Shown: piece by piece, positions 16,563 to 25,828 of the stretch
How positions within the stretch are numbered: the first letter of the stretch is position 1
Layout: every line of letters starts with the position of its first letter
Assembly: GCF_005887115.1 (NCBI RefSeq)
Contig: NZ_PNCJ01000008.1
Location: forward strand, 186,001 to 250,000
DNA from: Pseudoalteromonas rubra
Lineage (GTDB): Bacteria; Pseudomonadota; Gammaproteobacteria; Enterobacterales; Alteromonadaceae
Direction of reading: 5' to 3'
DNA: 64,000 nucleotides
The notes under the pieces: generated by a model
Database searches by the model: none
What the model was told of the DNA's origin: nothing
The model's input: only the letters and a program-made list of their open reading frames with translations
Position numbers and translations under genes: made by a program

Positions 16563-16742
16563 ATGAAAACAACTAAACAAAACGTAAAAGCAGTCATCGA
16601 AGCAGAAGAGCTATTAGCAAAAATTGAAGGTGGCTCAAAGCTGAGCAACAACTATCTGAGTAAAGGTATGGCACATGACTTGATGTGTGCAGATACGCTA
16701 GGTCCGGGTGTACAAATCTACGGATGCAGTCTGGCTGACTAA
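16563..16742 (+). CDS. Candidate RiPP precursor peptide with double-glycine leader
   Basis: A 59-aa peptide with AAGGA seven bases before ATG. Residues 1-24 look like a leader: basic start M-K-T-T-K-Q-N-V-K, then an amphipathic helix E-A-E-E-L-L-A-K-I-E-G-G with the Gly-Gly at 23-24, the type cut by C39 peptidase domains. The putative 35-residue core contains Y31, C42, Y53 and C55, plus G-P-G near the middle, and ends in A-D. The gene lies 46 bp before a radical SAM/SPASM gene, the usual arrangement for rSAM-modified RiPPs. No dedicated C39 transporter is visible nearby, so maturation or export would need genes elsewhere. Modified residues and product activity are unknown. Confidence 0.75.
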   Translation: MKTTKQNVKAVIEAEELLAKIEGGSKLSNNYLSKGMAHDLMCADTLGPGVQIYGCSLAD

Positions 16743-16788
16743 CAGCCTGCTTAGTAATACGCACAATACCAAATGATTAGGGGCCAGT

Positions 16789-18126
16789 ATGACTGATTTA
16801 ACACACAGATCTGATGTTCGAATAAATGCTGCATACAGACAAACTTATGCAGTCTGGGAAATTACATTGAAATGCAATCTCGCCTGCAACCACTGTGGTT
16901 CGAGAGCAGGCGATGCGAGAGTTGATGAATTATCTACCAGTGAAGCGCTGGATTTAGTCGCACAGATGGCAGATCTGGGTATTAAAGAAGTCACCCTAAT
17001 CGGGGGCGAAGCATTTATGCGCCCCGACTGGCTGCAAATTGCGGCAGAGATCACCAAAAAAGGCATGAAGGCAACCATGACAACGGGTGGCTACGGGATT
17101 TCTCTCGGCACAGCTAAACGGATGAAGGAAGCAGGGATTGCGGCGGTCTCTTTATCCATTGACGGGATGGAACGCAGCCATGACTTACTCAGAGGCAAAC
17201 AAGGCGCCTGGCAAAAGTGTTTTGAAACCATTGCACACCTGCGTGAAGCGGGGATCCCGGTTGGCTGTAACTCACAGGTCAATCGCGAGTCCATTGCCGA
17301 ACTTCCTTCCCTGTACGAAGAGTTACTCAAAGCAGGTATTTCCGCGTGGCAATTGGCTCTCACGGTCCCTATGGGAAATGCCGTCGAAAACTCACATATC
17401 TTATTACAGCCCTATGAACTCCTGGATGTGTTCCCGTTGCTCGCCTACCTGTCCAAACGGGGTAACAGCGAGGGTATACGTGTGCACATGGGTAATAACA
17501 TTGGCTATTTTGGACCTTATGAGCGATTACTGAAAGAGCCCATTGCATCCGAGGCAAAGTGGGCCTTCACCCGTGGCTGTAGCGCAGGTCAAAATGCAAT
17601 AGGCATTGAGGCCGATGGCAGCATCAAGGGTTGTCCATCACTACCAAGCGATCAATATACAGGCGGAAATATTCGCGACCGTAAGTTGCAGGACATTTAC
17701 CAGAATAGTCCGGAGCTGCGTATCAATGACATCACCACACCCGAAGATGCCACCCGCCACCTGTGGGGCGAATGCAGCAGCTGTGAGTTTGCCTCTGTAT
17801 GCCGTGCAGGCTGTCACTGGACCGCTCATGTGTTTTTTGGCAAGCGCGGTAATAACCCCTATTGTCATCACAGAGCACTGAAAAAAGCAGCTAAGAATCA
17901 AAGAGAAAGGTTCTATGTTAAACAAGCTGCTCCTGGCAAGCCGTTCGACCATGGGGTCTTTGCGATACACGACGAGCTGTGTATTGTGAACGAAGATTCA
18001 GATCAGTTCCGCATTGATGACATGGCGATCCCCGCTCGCTGGCAGGAGGACGGACTGGATCTGCTCGCCCTTATTCGTGAAGAAAAAGCCAGTGCGATTG
18101 AGAGTTATCGGTCATTGGTTAACTAA
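16789..18126 (+). CDS. Radical SAM/SPASM peptide maturase
   Basis: A 445-aa enzyme expected to use S-adenosylmethionine and Fe-S clusters to install a crosslink or other radical modification in the upstream peptide. The radical SAM cluster motif C29-x3-C33-x2-C36 is clear. The C-terminal SPASM domain has the complete seven-cysteine pattern: C264-x12-G-x4-C282, then C329-x2-C332-x5-C338-x3-C342, then C359. The last ~75 residues, past N-P-Y-C-H-H-R-A-L, contain a P-F-D-H-G motif. From memory it resembles a radical SAM subgroup named for a peptide motif Y-X(10)-GDL, but the adjacent precursor lacks that exact motif. The ATG follows an AGGGGCC ribosome site, and a 46-bp gap links it to the precursor in one operon. 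Confidence 0.9.
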   Translation: MTDLTHRSDVRINAAYRQTYAVWEITLKCNLACNHCGSRAGDARVDELSTSEALDLVAQMADLGIKEVTLIGGEAFMRPDWLQIAAEITKKGMKATMTTGGYGISLGTAKRMKEAGIAAVSLSIDGMERSHDLLRGKQGAWQKCFETIAHLREAGIPVGCNSQVNRESIAELPSLYEELLKAGISAWQLALTVPMGNAVENSHILLQPYELLDVFPLLAYLSKRGNSEGIRVHMGNNIGYFGPYERLLKEPIASEAKWAFTRGCSAGQNAIGIEADGSIKGCPSLPSDQYTGGNIRDRKLQDIYQNSPELRINDITTPEDATRHLWGECSSCEFASVCRAGCHWTAHVFFGKRGNNPYCHHRALKKAAKNQRERFYVKQAAPGKPFDHGVFAIHDELCIVNEDSDQFRIDDMAIPARWQEDGLDLLALIREEKASAIESYRSLVN

Positions 18127-18428
18127 AACTCACGCCATGGCATACAGGCGGCCTCTGACCAAAAGCAGGCCGCTCTGCCAGCCCTTAACGATTATCCAGT
18201 CAGTTTAAAGCTACCCATCTAGCTTCTGCAATTTGACACTCGGCAGAGACACATTCACGTACCTCGGTAATCACCTTCTTGATGTGTATACTTTCCTGCC
18301 TTTTTGTTAGGTGATCGACATCAAGAATTACATGGCTTTAGCATCCATGTATGGCCTGATGACTCCAGCTCATTATCATCTTCTACCCAAGTTTATCACT
18401 CCTGTCCGAGCATTTTTGTTTAATCTCC
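18127..18428. other. Gene-free stretch downstream of the maturase
   Basis: No credible ORF. It begins with a weak hairpin GCGGCCT-N12-AGGCCGC at 18148-18173 that may end the maturase transcript, though no T-run follows. Overlapping inverted repeats, listed separately, follow. Confidence 0.55.
18270..18351. other. Cluster of interleaved inverted repeats (possible structured RNA)
   Basis: Three perfect pairings lie within 82 bases: ATCACCT (18270-18276) with AGGTGAT (18309-18315), TCTTGATGT (18277-18285) with ACATCAAGA (18318-18326), and TACATGG (18329-18335) with CCATGTA (18345-18351). The first two are interleaved, not nested. As RNA they would form either mutually exclusive hairpins or a pseudoknot-like fold. 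No T-run terminator is attached. Function unknown. Confidence 0.4.
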
Positions 18429-18710
18429 TCAAAGGAACAAACGCAAAGAAAAACAAGAAAAAATAGATAGTAAATCAGTTAAAACATCCTCCCTTTCAAC
18501 AACAATAGGCCCAAATTCACCATTCAAAAACCATCTCAAATGTACAAACATATTTAAAACGAGGAAGATCAAAAATACATTTAGCGCTATGCTTTTTTTC
18601 TTCTTTTCCCTATAAACTTTCTTAGTTTGCCAGAAAAGCAGCATTAGAAAATAGAAGAAATTACATACAAAAAGATGATTAAGTAGTCGCCCTGTTGTGA
18701 GTGTCCACAC
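18429..18710 (-). CDS. Possible small membrane protein in an AT-rich islet
   Basis: An open frame of 93 codons with a GTG start and no convincing ribosome site. The translation has two very hydrophobic segments (F-F-Y-F-L-M-L-L-F-W and L-N-V-F-L-I-F-L-V-L-N-M-F) around a Lys-rich stretch with K-K-K-K. That is credible for a small membrane protein, but AT-rich noncoding DNA can give the same look. Base composition is clearly more AT-rich than the neighbouring parC gene and the maturase, hinting at acquired DNA. An internal ATG (M-L-L-F-W) would give a shorter product. Treat as hypothetical. Confidence 0.3.
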   Translation of the reverse strand: MWTLTTGRLLNHLFVCNFFYFLMLLFWQTKKVYREKKKKSIALNVFLIFLVLNMFVHLRWFLNGEFGPIVVEREDVLTDLLSIFSCFSLRLFL

Positions 18711-18857
18711 CTGTCTTTTTAAATAAAAAAACAGCCACTGTGTAATACCCGGGCACGTGAAGAGGAAACCTCTGTCTGGTGATAAGTTTGATGTTCATGA
18801 GTACAGAGTGTAGAAAAGCAAGTGGACATCATGCATGCACAATGTCCACTCGATAGA

Positions 18858-21164
18858 TTAAGACTCGCTCGATGGCTGTTCGCTGTCGTCTGCTTCAGCG
18901 ACGTCATTGCCATTGTACTCAATCTCAAACCCATCGACCCGTTGCAGGCCTCTGGGTAGCTTGTTACCACGACGACCGCGTTCACCATAGTAGTGCTCCA
19001 GGTCGCCGGGTTTAAGTGTGAGTTTGCGCTTGCCGGCATGTAAGGTTACAGCGCAACCATCCGGAATTGCGGCAAGCACTTTTACAAACTCCTCCCGGGC
19101 CTGTACTTTGGCACTTGGGATAGAGATGATCTTATTACCTTTACCTTTGGCCAGCTTAGGCAGATCGCGCAGTGGGAAGATCAGCATCCGGCCTTCGTTA
19201 GAAATGGCCATACACCGGTCGGTCGCCACATCGCCCACTGTGATGGGTGCCATCAGCTCAGCCCCTTTCGGGATGCTGACCAGGGCCTTACCGTTTTTAT
19301 TTTTGCTGACCAGGTCGTTAAACTCGGTAATAAAGCCGTAGCCGCCATCGGTGGCCATTAAATAAAGCGACTGCTCTTCGCCCATTACCACATGCTCAAA
19401 GTTGGTGCCTGCTGCCAGGTTGAAGCGCCCGGTCATGGGCTCCCCCTGACTTCGGGCTGATGGCAAACTGTGGGCATCGGTGGCAAATGCCCGGCCAGAA
19501 CTGTCGAGGAACACCGCAGGTTGGTTGCTGCGGCCCTTGGCCGATGCCTTGTAACTGTCTCCGGCACGGTAATTGAGCCCTTCGGCATCAATGTCGTGGC
19601 CTTTGGCAACCCGGGCCCAGCCTTTTTCAGACAGCACCACAGTGACTGATTCCGATGGAATAAGATCTTTCTCGCTCAGGGCTTTGGCTTCAAGGCGCTC
19701 AACAACCGGTGAGCGGCGCTCATCACCGTACAATTCGGCGGCTTCGCGAATTTCTTTTTTCAGCAGCGTCGACATTCTGCGCTCTGAGCCCAGCGTTTGC
19801 TCCAGCTTGTCGCGCTCGGCGCTCAGTTCATCCTGCTCGCCACGGATCTTCATTTCTTCAAGCTTCGCCAGGTGGCGCAGCTTTAAGTCTAAAATGGCTT
19901 CGGCTTGTTTGTCCGACAGCCCGAAGCGGCTCATCAGCTCGTCTTTAGGCTTGTCTTCGGTACGGATGATTTCAATCACTTCGTCGATATTCAAAAAGGC
20001 GATCATTAAACCTTCAAGAATATGCAAGCGCGCCAGCACCTTATCGAGGCGGTATTGCAAGCGACGGCGTACCGTATCACGACGGAACACCAACCACTCG
20101 GCCAGGATAGTACGTAAGTCTTTGACCTGAGGGCGGCCATCCAGGCCAATCATGTTGAGGTTAACCCGGTAGTTCTTTTCCAGATCTGTGGTGGCAAACA
20201 AATGTGCCATCAGTGGCTCAACTTTCACCCGGTTAGAGCGCGGTACCACCACAATGCGGGTTGGGTTTTCGTGATCCGATTCATCACGTAAATCAGCCAC
20301 CATAGGCAGCTTTTTAGCCGTCATCTGCGCCGCAATTTGCTCCAGCACCTTGGCACCGGATACCTGATGGGGCAGCGCGGTGATCACCACCTCGCCCTGA
20401 TCTTCTTCATACACCGCACGCATTTTAATCGAGCCGCGTCCGGTGGTGTAAATCTTCTGGATTTCTGCTTTCGGTGTGATGATCTCGGCTTCGGTCGGAT
20501 AATCCGGCGCCTGTACCATCTCCAGCACTTCTTCCAGTGTAGTTTTCGGCTTGTCCAGCAAAGTACAGCAGGCTTCAGCCAACTCGCGCACATTGTGTGG
20601 TGGAATATCAGTTGCCATACCTACGGCAATACCGGTAACCCCATTAAGCAGAATATGTGGCAATCGAGCCGGCAGCACCATCGGCTCATTCATGGTGCCG
20701 TCAAAGTTCGGGATCCAGTCAACCGTGCCCTGGCCCAACTCTTTGAGCAGCACTTCTGAAAACTTAGACAAACGCGCTTCGGTATAACGCATTGCTGCAA
20801 ATGACTTAGGATCGTCAGCTGCACCCCAGTTTCCCTGACCGTCGATCAATGGATAGCGATAGGAGAACGGCTGCGCCATCAGTACCATGGCTTCGTAACA
20901 AGCACTGTCACCGTGCGGGTGGTATTTACCCAGCACGTCACCCACAGTACGGGCAGACTTTTTATATTTGGCTGCGGCCGACAGGCCCAGCTCGCTCATG
21001 GCATACACAATACGCCGTTGTACTGGCTTAAGGCCGTCGCCGATGTGTGGCAGGGCCCGGTCCATGATCACATACATGGAGTAATTGAGATAGGCGTCTT
21101 CTGTGAAGCGGCCCATCGCCAGTTGTTCAATCCCCTGTAACGACAGGGTTTGCGGATCTGTCAT
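18858..21164 (-). CDS. parC: DNA topoisomerase IV subunit A
   Basis: ParC is the DNA-cleaving subunit of topoisomerase IV, which decatenates daughter chromosomes. At 768 aa it has family length. The catalytic tyrosine is Tyr 127 in A-M-R-Y-T-E-A-R-L. The quinolone-determining region reads H-G-D-S-A-C-Y-E-A with Ser 87 and Glu 91, the wild-type residues at positions equivalent to E. coli 80 and 84. The C-terminal beta-pinwheel follows from about residue 490. The acidic tail ends [10 protein letters not shown]. It follows parE by 109 bp on the same strand. Confidence 0.97.
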   Translation of the reverse strand: MTDPQTLSLQGIEQLAMGRFTEDAYLNYSMYVIMDRALPHIGDGLKPVQRRIVYAMSELGLSAAAKYKKSARTVGDVLGKYHPHGDSACYEAMVLMAQPFSYRYPLIDGQGNWGAADDPKSFAAMRYTEARLSKFSEVLLKELGQGTVDWIPNFDGTMNEPMVLPARLPHILLNGVTGIAVGMATDIPPHNVRELAEACCTLLDKPKTTLEEVLEMVQAPDYPTEAEIITPKAEIQKIYTTGRGSIKMRAVYEEDQGEVVITALPHQVSGAKVLEQIAAQMTAKKLPMVADLRDESDHENPTRIVVVPRSNRVKVEPLMAHLFATTDLEKNYRVNLNMIGLDGRPQVKDLRTILAEWLVFRRDTVRRRLQYRLDKVLARLHILEGLMIAFLNIDEVIEIIRTEDKPKDELMSRFGLSDKQAEAILDLKLRHLAKLEEMKIRGEQDELSAERDKLEQTLGSERRMSTLLKKEIREAAELYGDERRSPVVERLEAKALSEKDLIPSESVTVVLSEKGWARVAKGHDIDAEGLNYRAGDSYKASAKGRSNQPAVFLDSSGRAFATDAHSLPSARSQGEPMTGRFNLAAGTNFEHVVMGEEQSLYLMATDGGYGFITEFNDLVSKNKNGKALVSIPKGAELMAPITVGDVATDRCMAISNEGRMLIFPLRDLPKLAKGKGNKIISIPSAKVQAREEFVKVLAAIPDGCAVTLHAGKRKLTLKPGDLEHYYGERGRRGNKLPRGLQRVDGFEIEYNGNDVAEADDSEQPSSES

Positions 21165-21273
21165 GATACACCTTATTGTTTGTTGTACCGCACACGAGTT
21201 ATCGCGTTGGCGTAATCATCCGAATTTAATACTTGGTGGCACGCTTCATCGGCGCAGCACCATGGCAGCCAGC

Positions 21274-23163
21274 TTACACTTCTGCCTTATCACCATGTTG
21301 TTCCAGCCAGGTCTTTCTGTCGCCGGCACGCTTCTTAGCCAATAGCATATCCATCACTTCCAGCGTTTCTTCTGGTTCATCCAGGGTCAGTTGCACCAGA
21401 CGACGGGTATTGGGATCCATGGTGGTTTCACGCAGCTGCATCGGGTTCATTTCACCCAATCCTTTAAAGCGCTGTACGTTTACTTTGCCGCGCTTTTTCT
21501 CAGCTTCAATGCGGTCTAATATGCCGCGCTTTTCATCTTCATCCAGCGCGTAAAACACGTCTTTGCCCACGTCGATACGGAACAACGGCGGCATGGCCAC
21601 ATACACATGACCACGACGCACCAACTCAGGAAAGTGTTTAACGAACAAGGCGCACAACAAAGTCGCAATGTGCAGTCCGTCGGAGTCAGCATCGGCCAGA
21701 ATACACACTTTACCGTAGCGCAGCGCTGACAAGTCTTCAGAGTCCGGATCGATCCCCAGCGCCACAGAGATATCGTGGACTTCCTGCGAGGCCAAAATCT
21801 GCCCGGAATCCACTTCCCAGGTATTCAGAATCTTACCACGCAGCGGCATGATGGCCTGAAACTCGCGGTCACGCGCCTGTTTGGCAGAGCCCCCCGCGGA
21901 ATCACCTTCCACCAGGAACAGCTCGGAACGTTCGGTTTCTGAACCTGAGCAATCGGTTAGCTTACCGGGTAATGCCGGGCCACTGGTGACCTTTTTACGC
22001 ACCACTTTCTTGGCCGCTCGCATACGTTTCTGGGCATTGCTGATACACAGCTCAGCCAATGCTTCGGCGGTGTCGGTGTGCTCATTCAGCCACAGACTGA
22101 AAGCATCTTTGACAATCCCAGAAACAAAGGTGGCGCAAGAACGCGATGAGAGTTTTTCTTTGGTCTGACCGGCAAATTGCGGATCCTGCATTTTCACCGA
22201 TAACACATAACTACACTTGTCCCAGACATCATCGGGGGTCAGCTTCACGCCACGTGGCAACAGGTTACGGAATTCACAAAATTCACGCATGGCTTCCAGC
22301 AGACCCTGACGCAGGCCATTGACATGCGTACCACCCTGCGCGGTAGGAATGAGGTTTACATAACTTTCGGTGATCGACTCACCACCCTCTGGCAGCCAAT
22401 GCAATGCCCAGTCAACGCCTTCTGTAGAGCCACTGAAACTACCCACAAACGGGCTTTTCGGCAGTGTTTCATAGCCTTTGGCACTGTCTTTTAAGTAATC
22501 TTCCAGACCTGATTCATAACACCATTCCTGCGTTTCTTTGGTTTGCTTGTTGATAAAGCGAATACGTAGACCCGGGCACAGCACGGCTTTGGCTTTGAGC
22601 AGATAGTTGAGCTTGCTGAGCGAGAAGTTGGCGGAATCAAAATAACTGGGATCTGGCCAGAATTGCACTGAAGTACCAGTATTGCGTTTACCAACTGTGC
22701 CAGTCACTTCTAAGTCTTCGACTTTGTCGCCATGTTCGAATGCCATCTGGTATACCTGGGCATCCCGCTTAACCGTGATTTCAACCCGGGTTGATAAGGC
22801 GTTGACCACAGAGATCCCCACCCCGTGCAGACCACCGGAAAATTGATAGTTCTTATTTGAGAATTTGCCACCAGCGTGCAGTTTGGTCAGGATCAGCTCT
22901 ACGCCGGGGATCCCCTCTTCGGGGTGAATATCAACCGGCATGCCACGCCCGTCGTCAATCACCTGGAGCGAATTGTCTTCATGCAGGATCACATCGATCT
23001 TGCTGGCATGGCCAGCCAGGGCCTCATCGACACTGTTGTCTATTACTTCCTGACCCAAGTGATTGGGTCGTGTGGTGTCGGTATACATGCCAGGCCGGCG
23101 TTTCACCGGCTCCAGGCCATTCAACACCTCAATGGCTTCGGCATTATAATTCTGCTGACTCAT
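21274..23163 (-). CDS. parE: DNA topoisomerase IV subunit B
   Basis: The ATPase subunit of topoisomerase IV, 629 aa. GHKL ATP-binding motifs are visible at the N-terminus: D-N-S-V-D-E-A, I-D-D-G-R-G-M-P and G-G-L-H-G-V-G. The TOPRIM/Mg region holds V-E-G-D-S-A-G-G-S-A-K-Q, D-A-D-S-D-G-L-H-I, and the C-terminal Q-R-F-K-G-L-G-E-M. Its start overlaps the yqiA stop by 4 bases, so translation is probably coupled. It belongs to the conserved minus-strand cluster nudF-yqiB-cpdA-yqiA-parE-parC. Confidence 0.97.
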   Translation of the reverse strand: MSQQNYNAEAIEVLNGLEPVKRRPGMYTDTTRPNHLGQEVIDNSVDEALAGHASKIDVILHEDNSLQVIDDGRGMPVDIHPEEGIPGVELILTKLHAGGKFSNKNYQFSGGLHGVGISVVNALSTRVEITVKRDAQVYQMAFEHGDKVEDLEVTGTVGKRNTGTSVQFWPDPSYFDSANFSLSKLNYLLKAKAVLCPGLRIRFINKQTKETQEWCYESGLEDYLKDSAKGYETLPKSPFVGSFSGSTEGVDWALHWLPEGGESITESYVNLIPTAQGGTHVNGLRQGLLEAMREFCEFRNLLPRGVKLTPDDVWDKCSYVLSVKMQDPQFAGQTKEKLSSRSCATFVSGIVKDAFSLWLNEHTDTAEALAELCISNAQKRMRAAKKVVRKKVTSGPALPGKLTDCSGSETERSELFLVEGDSAGGSAKQARDREFQAIMPLRGKILNTWEVDSGQILASQEVHDISVALGIDPDSEDLSALRYGKVCILADADSDGLHIATLLCALFVKHFPELVRRGHVYVAMPPLFRIDVGKDVFYALDEDEKRGILDRIEAEKKRGKVNVQRFKGLGEMNPMQLRETTMDPNTRRLVQLTLDEPEETLEVMDMLLAKKRAGDRKTWLEQHGDKAEV

Positions 23164-23756
23164 AATTGGATCTGATTTTCTTTGTTCGTGTTGGTGATTT
23201 CGAGAAACCTGACAAGGGTGTCAAAGTACCGCTCAAAACCAATAAAACTATGGTCCCCGCCAAACTCAATGCGACTGGGGCTGGCGCTGAAGTAGTTTAC
23301 AGCCTGTTGATAGGGTAACACTTCATCACCGCTTTGTTGTAGCAATAAAATATTTTCTGGTGAGTGCAGTGACTCAACGTAGAGCTGACGCAGAGTTTCA
23401 ACATGTTGGTGCGTCAACGTGTAATGCTGTTGCTGATAGGGATTATACTGAGGTCCAAGATAGTCATGCAATAGTTCAAATGGCCTGACCGCCGGATTCA
23501 CGACCACAGCGCGCACACCATGGTGTTGTGACAAATAAGTCGCGTAAAACCCACCCAGTGAGCTCCCGATCAGCGCAGTGTCTTTGTCTATCAATTGCTC
23601 CAGCTGGAGCATTGCTATCGCCGGGTCGTAATGTAAGCGGGGTGTGAGATACGTGCAGTCTATCGACTGCTGAGCAAGCCACTGCCCTAATTGTTGTGCT
23701 TTAAAGGATTGTTCCGAGCTGTTGAAGCCATGAATATAGATTAATTTGCGAGCCAT
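23160..23756 (-). CDS. yqiA: YqiA-family esterase
   Basis: A small cytoplasmic alpha/beta hydrolase, 198 aa, that hydrolyses short acyl esters in its E. coli relative; its physiological substrate is unclear. The N-terminus carries Y-I-H-G-F-N-S-S. The nucleophile elbow is I-G-S-S-L-G-G-F-Y-A-T near residue 64, and the catalytic His lies in G-G-D-H-S-F near residue 168. It overlaps cpdA upstream by 16 bases and parE downstream by 4, the conserved tight packing of this cluster. Confidence 0.9.
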   Translation of the reverse strand: MARKLIYIHGFNSSEQSFKAQQLGQWLAQQSIDCTYLTPRLHYDPAIAMLQLEQLIDKDTALIGSSLGGFYATYLSQHHGVRAVVVNPAVRPFELLHDYLGPQYNPYQQQHYTLTHQHVETLRQLYVESLHSPENILLLQQSGDEVLPYQQAVNYFSASPSRIEFGGDHSFIGFERYFDTLVRFLEITNTNKENQIQL

Positions 23757-24523
23757 TTGACCTCAGTGTGCAGACCTTGTTCGGTCCAGTGAACTAACCG
23801 GTAAGCCGGGCCTGTATTATGCTGCTGCCATTGCATCGTATGCTTAGCGAACTGAATAGAGGTGGCAGGCGTGGCATAAACAGATAACCCTCGATACCGC
23901 AATGAATACGCATTATGTACGTGGCCATGAATGAGTGCCTCAACCCGCTTGCTGTTTACCAGTGTATTGAGCAGCTGAGGGCCGTTTTCCAGCATATGTT
24001 TATCCAGATAACCATCAATCGGGACCGGATGATGATGGCAAAATGCCAATGCCGGCCGTGTTGCGTCGCACAGTACTGCCTCTAGCTCTGCCAGATGCGT
24101 TTTATCGCACCAGCCTGCGGGTGTCGGGCCCTTGCTGTTAAGCAACACAATATCACCCTGCTCGCACTGCAGGTACTTAGCGGCACTGATCTGTCCCTCG
24201 CTGATCTGCGCCAGCAAGGCAAGATCATCGTGATTGCCCGGCACCCAAAAGAGTGGGCAATCGAGCGCTGATTGCGCCAATAACTCTGCAAACAATGCAT
24301 AAGAGGCGCTACTGTGATCCTGAGTCAGGTCACCACCAAATACCACGCCATCGAGCTGCTCGCCAGCCAGGGCATCAAGCACCCTGCTAAAATGCGCCGC
24401 CGTGTTGACCTCAAAATAACATCCCTCACGAGTCCCGAACAGGTGGCTGTCTGTGATATGTGCCAGACGTAACTCAGTACCGCTGAACTGATATGACTGC
24501 TCAAACCAGGCCATTATTGACAT
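23741..24523 (-). CDS. cpdA: 3',5'-cyclic-AMP phosphodiesterase
   Basis: CpdA hydrolyses cAMP to AMP and so dampens CRP signalling. It is a 260-aa calcineurin-like metallophosphoesterase with the full motif set in order: H-I-T-D-S-H, G-G-D-L-T-Q-D, P-G-N-H-D-D, C-H-H-H-P and H-G-H-V-H-N. The order and length fit CpdA rather than other metallophosphoesterases, and position in the nudF-parE cluster confirms it. The product starts M-S-I-M-A-W; two alternative starts differ by three codons. It overlaps both neighbours. Confidence 0.93.
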   Translation of the reverse strand: MSIMAWFEQSYQFSGTELRLAHITDSHLFGTREGCYFEVNTAAHFSRVLDALAGEQLDGVVFGGDLTQDHSSASYALFAELLAQSALDCPLFWVPGNHDDLALLAQISEGQISAAKYLQCEQGDIVLLNSKGPTPAGWCDKTHLAELEAVLCDATRPALAFCHHHPVPIDGYLDKHMLENGPQLLNTLVNSKRVEALIHGHVHNAYSLRYRGLSVYATPATSIQFAKHTMQWQQHNTGPAYRLVHWTEQGLHTEVKWLAN

Positions 24524-24941
24524 CCCAGTTGAGTGGTACCCGGCCGCTTTCCAGGCAGGCCATTAACCAGTCGGCCAAAAAGGCATTGAGCTGATATTTT
24601 TCGTCTTTATGGTGCATGTCCGGATTGGGATAGCGATAGGACGGTTTAATGCGCTGATGGAAATCGTGATGGATCACCTCGGCCACTTTGGCATCGTGGT
24701 ATAGACGGACAGATAAAGCAAAATCATCCAGGTGGGCGCTGATCTTTTGTTTCTGCACCACCGCAATATCTGTGGTGTAACGGGCAATGCCGTCAACGCG
24801 GATCTGGTAGCTGGCTGCGCCCAGGTGTACTTCACGGCTGCTACCTACGCTTTCTTCAGGAAGCAGTTTTAGCGCCCGCAGATAGTTGCGTTCGCATAAA
24901 GTTATGTATTTGGGTAATGACTGGATGTACTCTTTTTGCAT
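24501..24941 (-). CDS. yqiB: DUF1249 family protein YqiB
   Basis: A 146-aa conserved protein of unknown biochemical function found between nudF and cpdA in gammaproteobacteria. The opening Y-I-Q-S-L-P-K-Y-I-T-L-C-E-R-N-Y block and an internal R-Y-P-N-P-D-M-H-H-K-D-E-K motif are its hallmarks. No membrane segment or signal peptide is visible. It overlaps cpdA by 23 bases, implying co-expression; nudF lies 24 bp upstream. Confidence 0.9.
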   Translation of the reverse strand: MQKEYIQSLPKYITLCERNYLRALKLLPEESVGSSREVHLGAASYQIRVDGIARYTTDIAVVQKQKISAHLDDFALSVRLYHDAKVAEVIHHDFHQRIKPSYRYPNPDMHHKDEKYQLNAFLADWLMACLESGRVPLNWDVNNGLV

Positions 24942-24965
24942 AACCGCTGATCAAACGACCTCATT

Positions 24966-25595
24966 TTAGATGGACTGAGATTGCCACTGCGCCAACATCT
25001 CGGGTTTATGTAACGCCAACCATTGTAGACTAATCACAGTAGCAGCGTTATCTATTTCCTCATTTTCGAGCCGTGCCATGGCCTCGGGAAAAGGCATCAC
25101 ATGTACTTTGATGTCTTCACCTTCCTCAGGCAAACCATAAATACCACCAGCCTCACTGAGGTCGGCTTTGGCCAGATATAAGTACAAACGCTCCGTGGAA
25201 CCACCCGGACTAGATAAATACGACGTCATATAATGCAACTCATCTAACACCAGTCCAGCTTCTTCCATCGCTTCTTTGCGCACCACCCCCTCATAATCCT
25301 GGCTCCCTTCCGCCATGCCCGCGATGCACTCAAGTAGCCAGGGAGAGTCCTTCGTTGCCAGCGCACCAATACGGATCTGTTCAATGAGCAATACCTGATC
25401 CGTTTTGGGGTCGTATGGCAGTACAGCTACCGCGTGGCCCCGCTCTAAAATTTCACGATAAATGGTCTGTGACTGGCCACCTGCAAACAGGGCATGTTTA
25501 AATGCATACAGGTCAATCTTAAAGAATTTGTCATAACAGCGCTCGGGCTCATTAAATTCGACATCCTGATGATTAAATTGTGCAATTGGTTTCAT
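24966..25595 (-). CDS. nudF: ADP-ribose pyrophosphatase
   Basis: A cytoplasmic Nudix hydrolase that splits ADP-ribose to AMP and ribose-5-phosphate. The Nudix box ends K-E-A-M-E-E-A-G-L, with Lys where the consensus has Arg; the metal-binding E-E pair is kept. E-Q-I-R-I-G-A and the later S-P-G-G-S-T-E-R are NudF signatures. The chosen ATG (M-K-P-I-A-Q) has GGGA six bases upstream; an ATG seven codons earlier lacks one. Total is about 209 aa, matching E. coli NudF. It heads the minus-strand cluster and is divergent from tolC, as in other gammaproteobacteria. Confidence 0.94.
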   Translation of the reverse strand: MKPIAQFNHQDVEFNEPERCYDKFFKIDLYAFKHALFAGGQSQTIYREILERGHAVAVLPYDPKTDQVLLIEQIRIGALATKDSPWLLECIAGMAEGSQDYEGVVRKEAMEEAGLVLDELHYMTSYLSSPGGSTERLYLYLAKADLSEAGGIYGLPEEGEDIKVHVMPFPEAMARLENEEIDNAATVISLQWLALHKPEMLAQWQSQSI

Positions 25596-25828
25596 GTTTA
25601 ATCCCATTTTTTTCATGATCGGGGTTTAATTTTTGACCCCAAGCCCCCATCATAGGGGTTCTCGAATTTTACTTTATTTTACCGTTCTTTAACCGGGGAA
25701 GCCCCAAACTGAACCGTATTATATTCTGTTACACTTGTTCTGACGGATTTGCCACTTTCCTTATATAGGAATTGACGAAAACAAGGTAACATGCCGACAA
25801 TGAAAATTGTCTAAGGACTGAGCAAATA

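Noticed and set aside
18270..18351. Reading the interleaved repeats as a Rho-independent terminator of the maturase gene
   Set aside because: There is no T-run after the stems and they begin more than 140 bp past the stop codon.
19573..20130. Long open frame antisense to parC
   Set aside because: It is Ser/Arg-rich low-complexity sequence, has no ribosome site, and mirrors a well conserved topoisomerase gene on the other strand.
20337..20759. Second long frame antisense to parC
   Set aside because: Shadow frame of conserved coding sequence, with no independent evidence.
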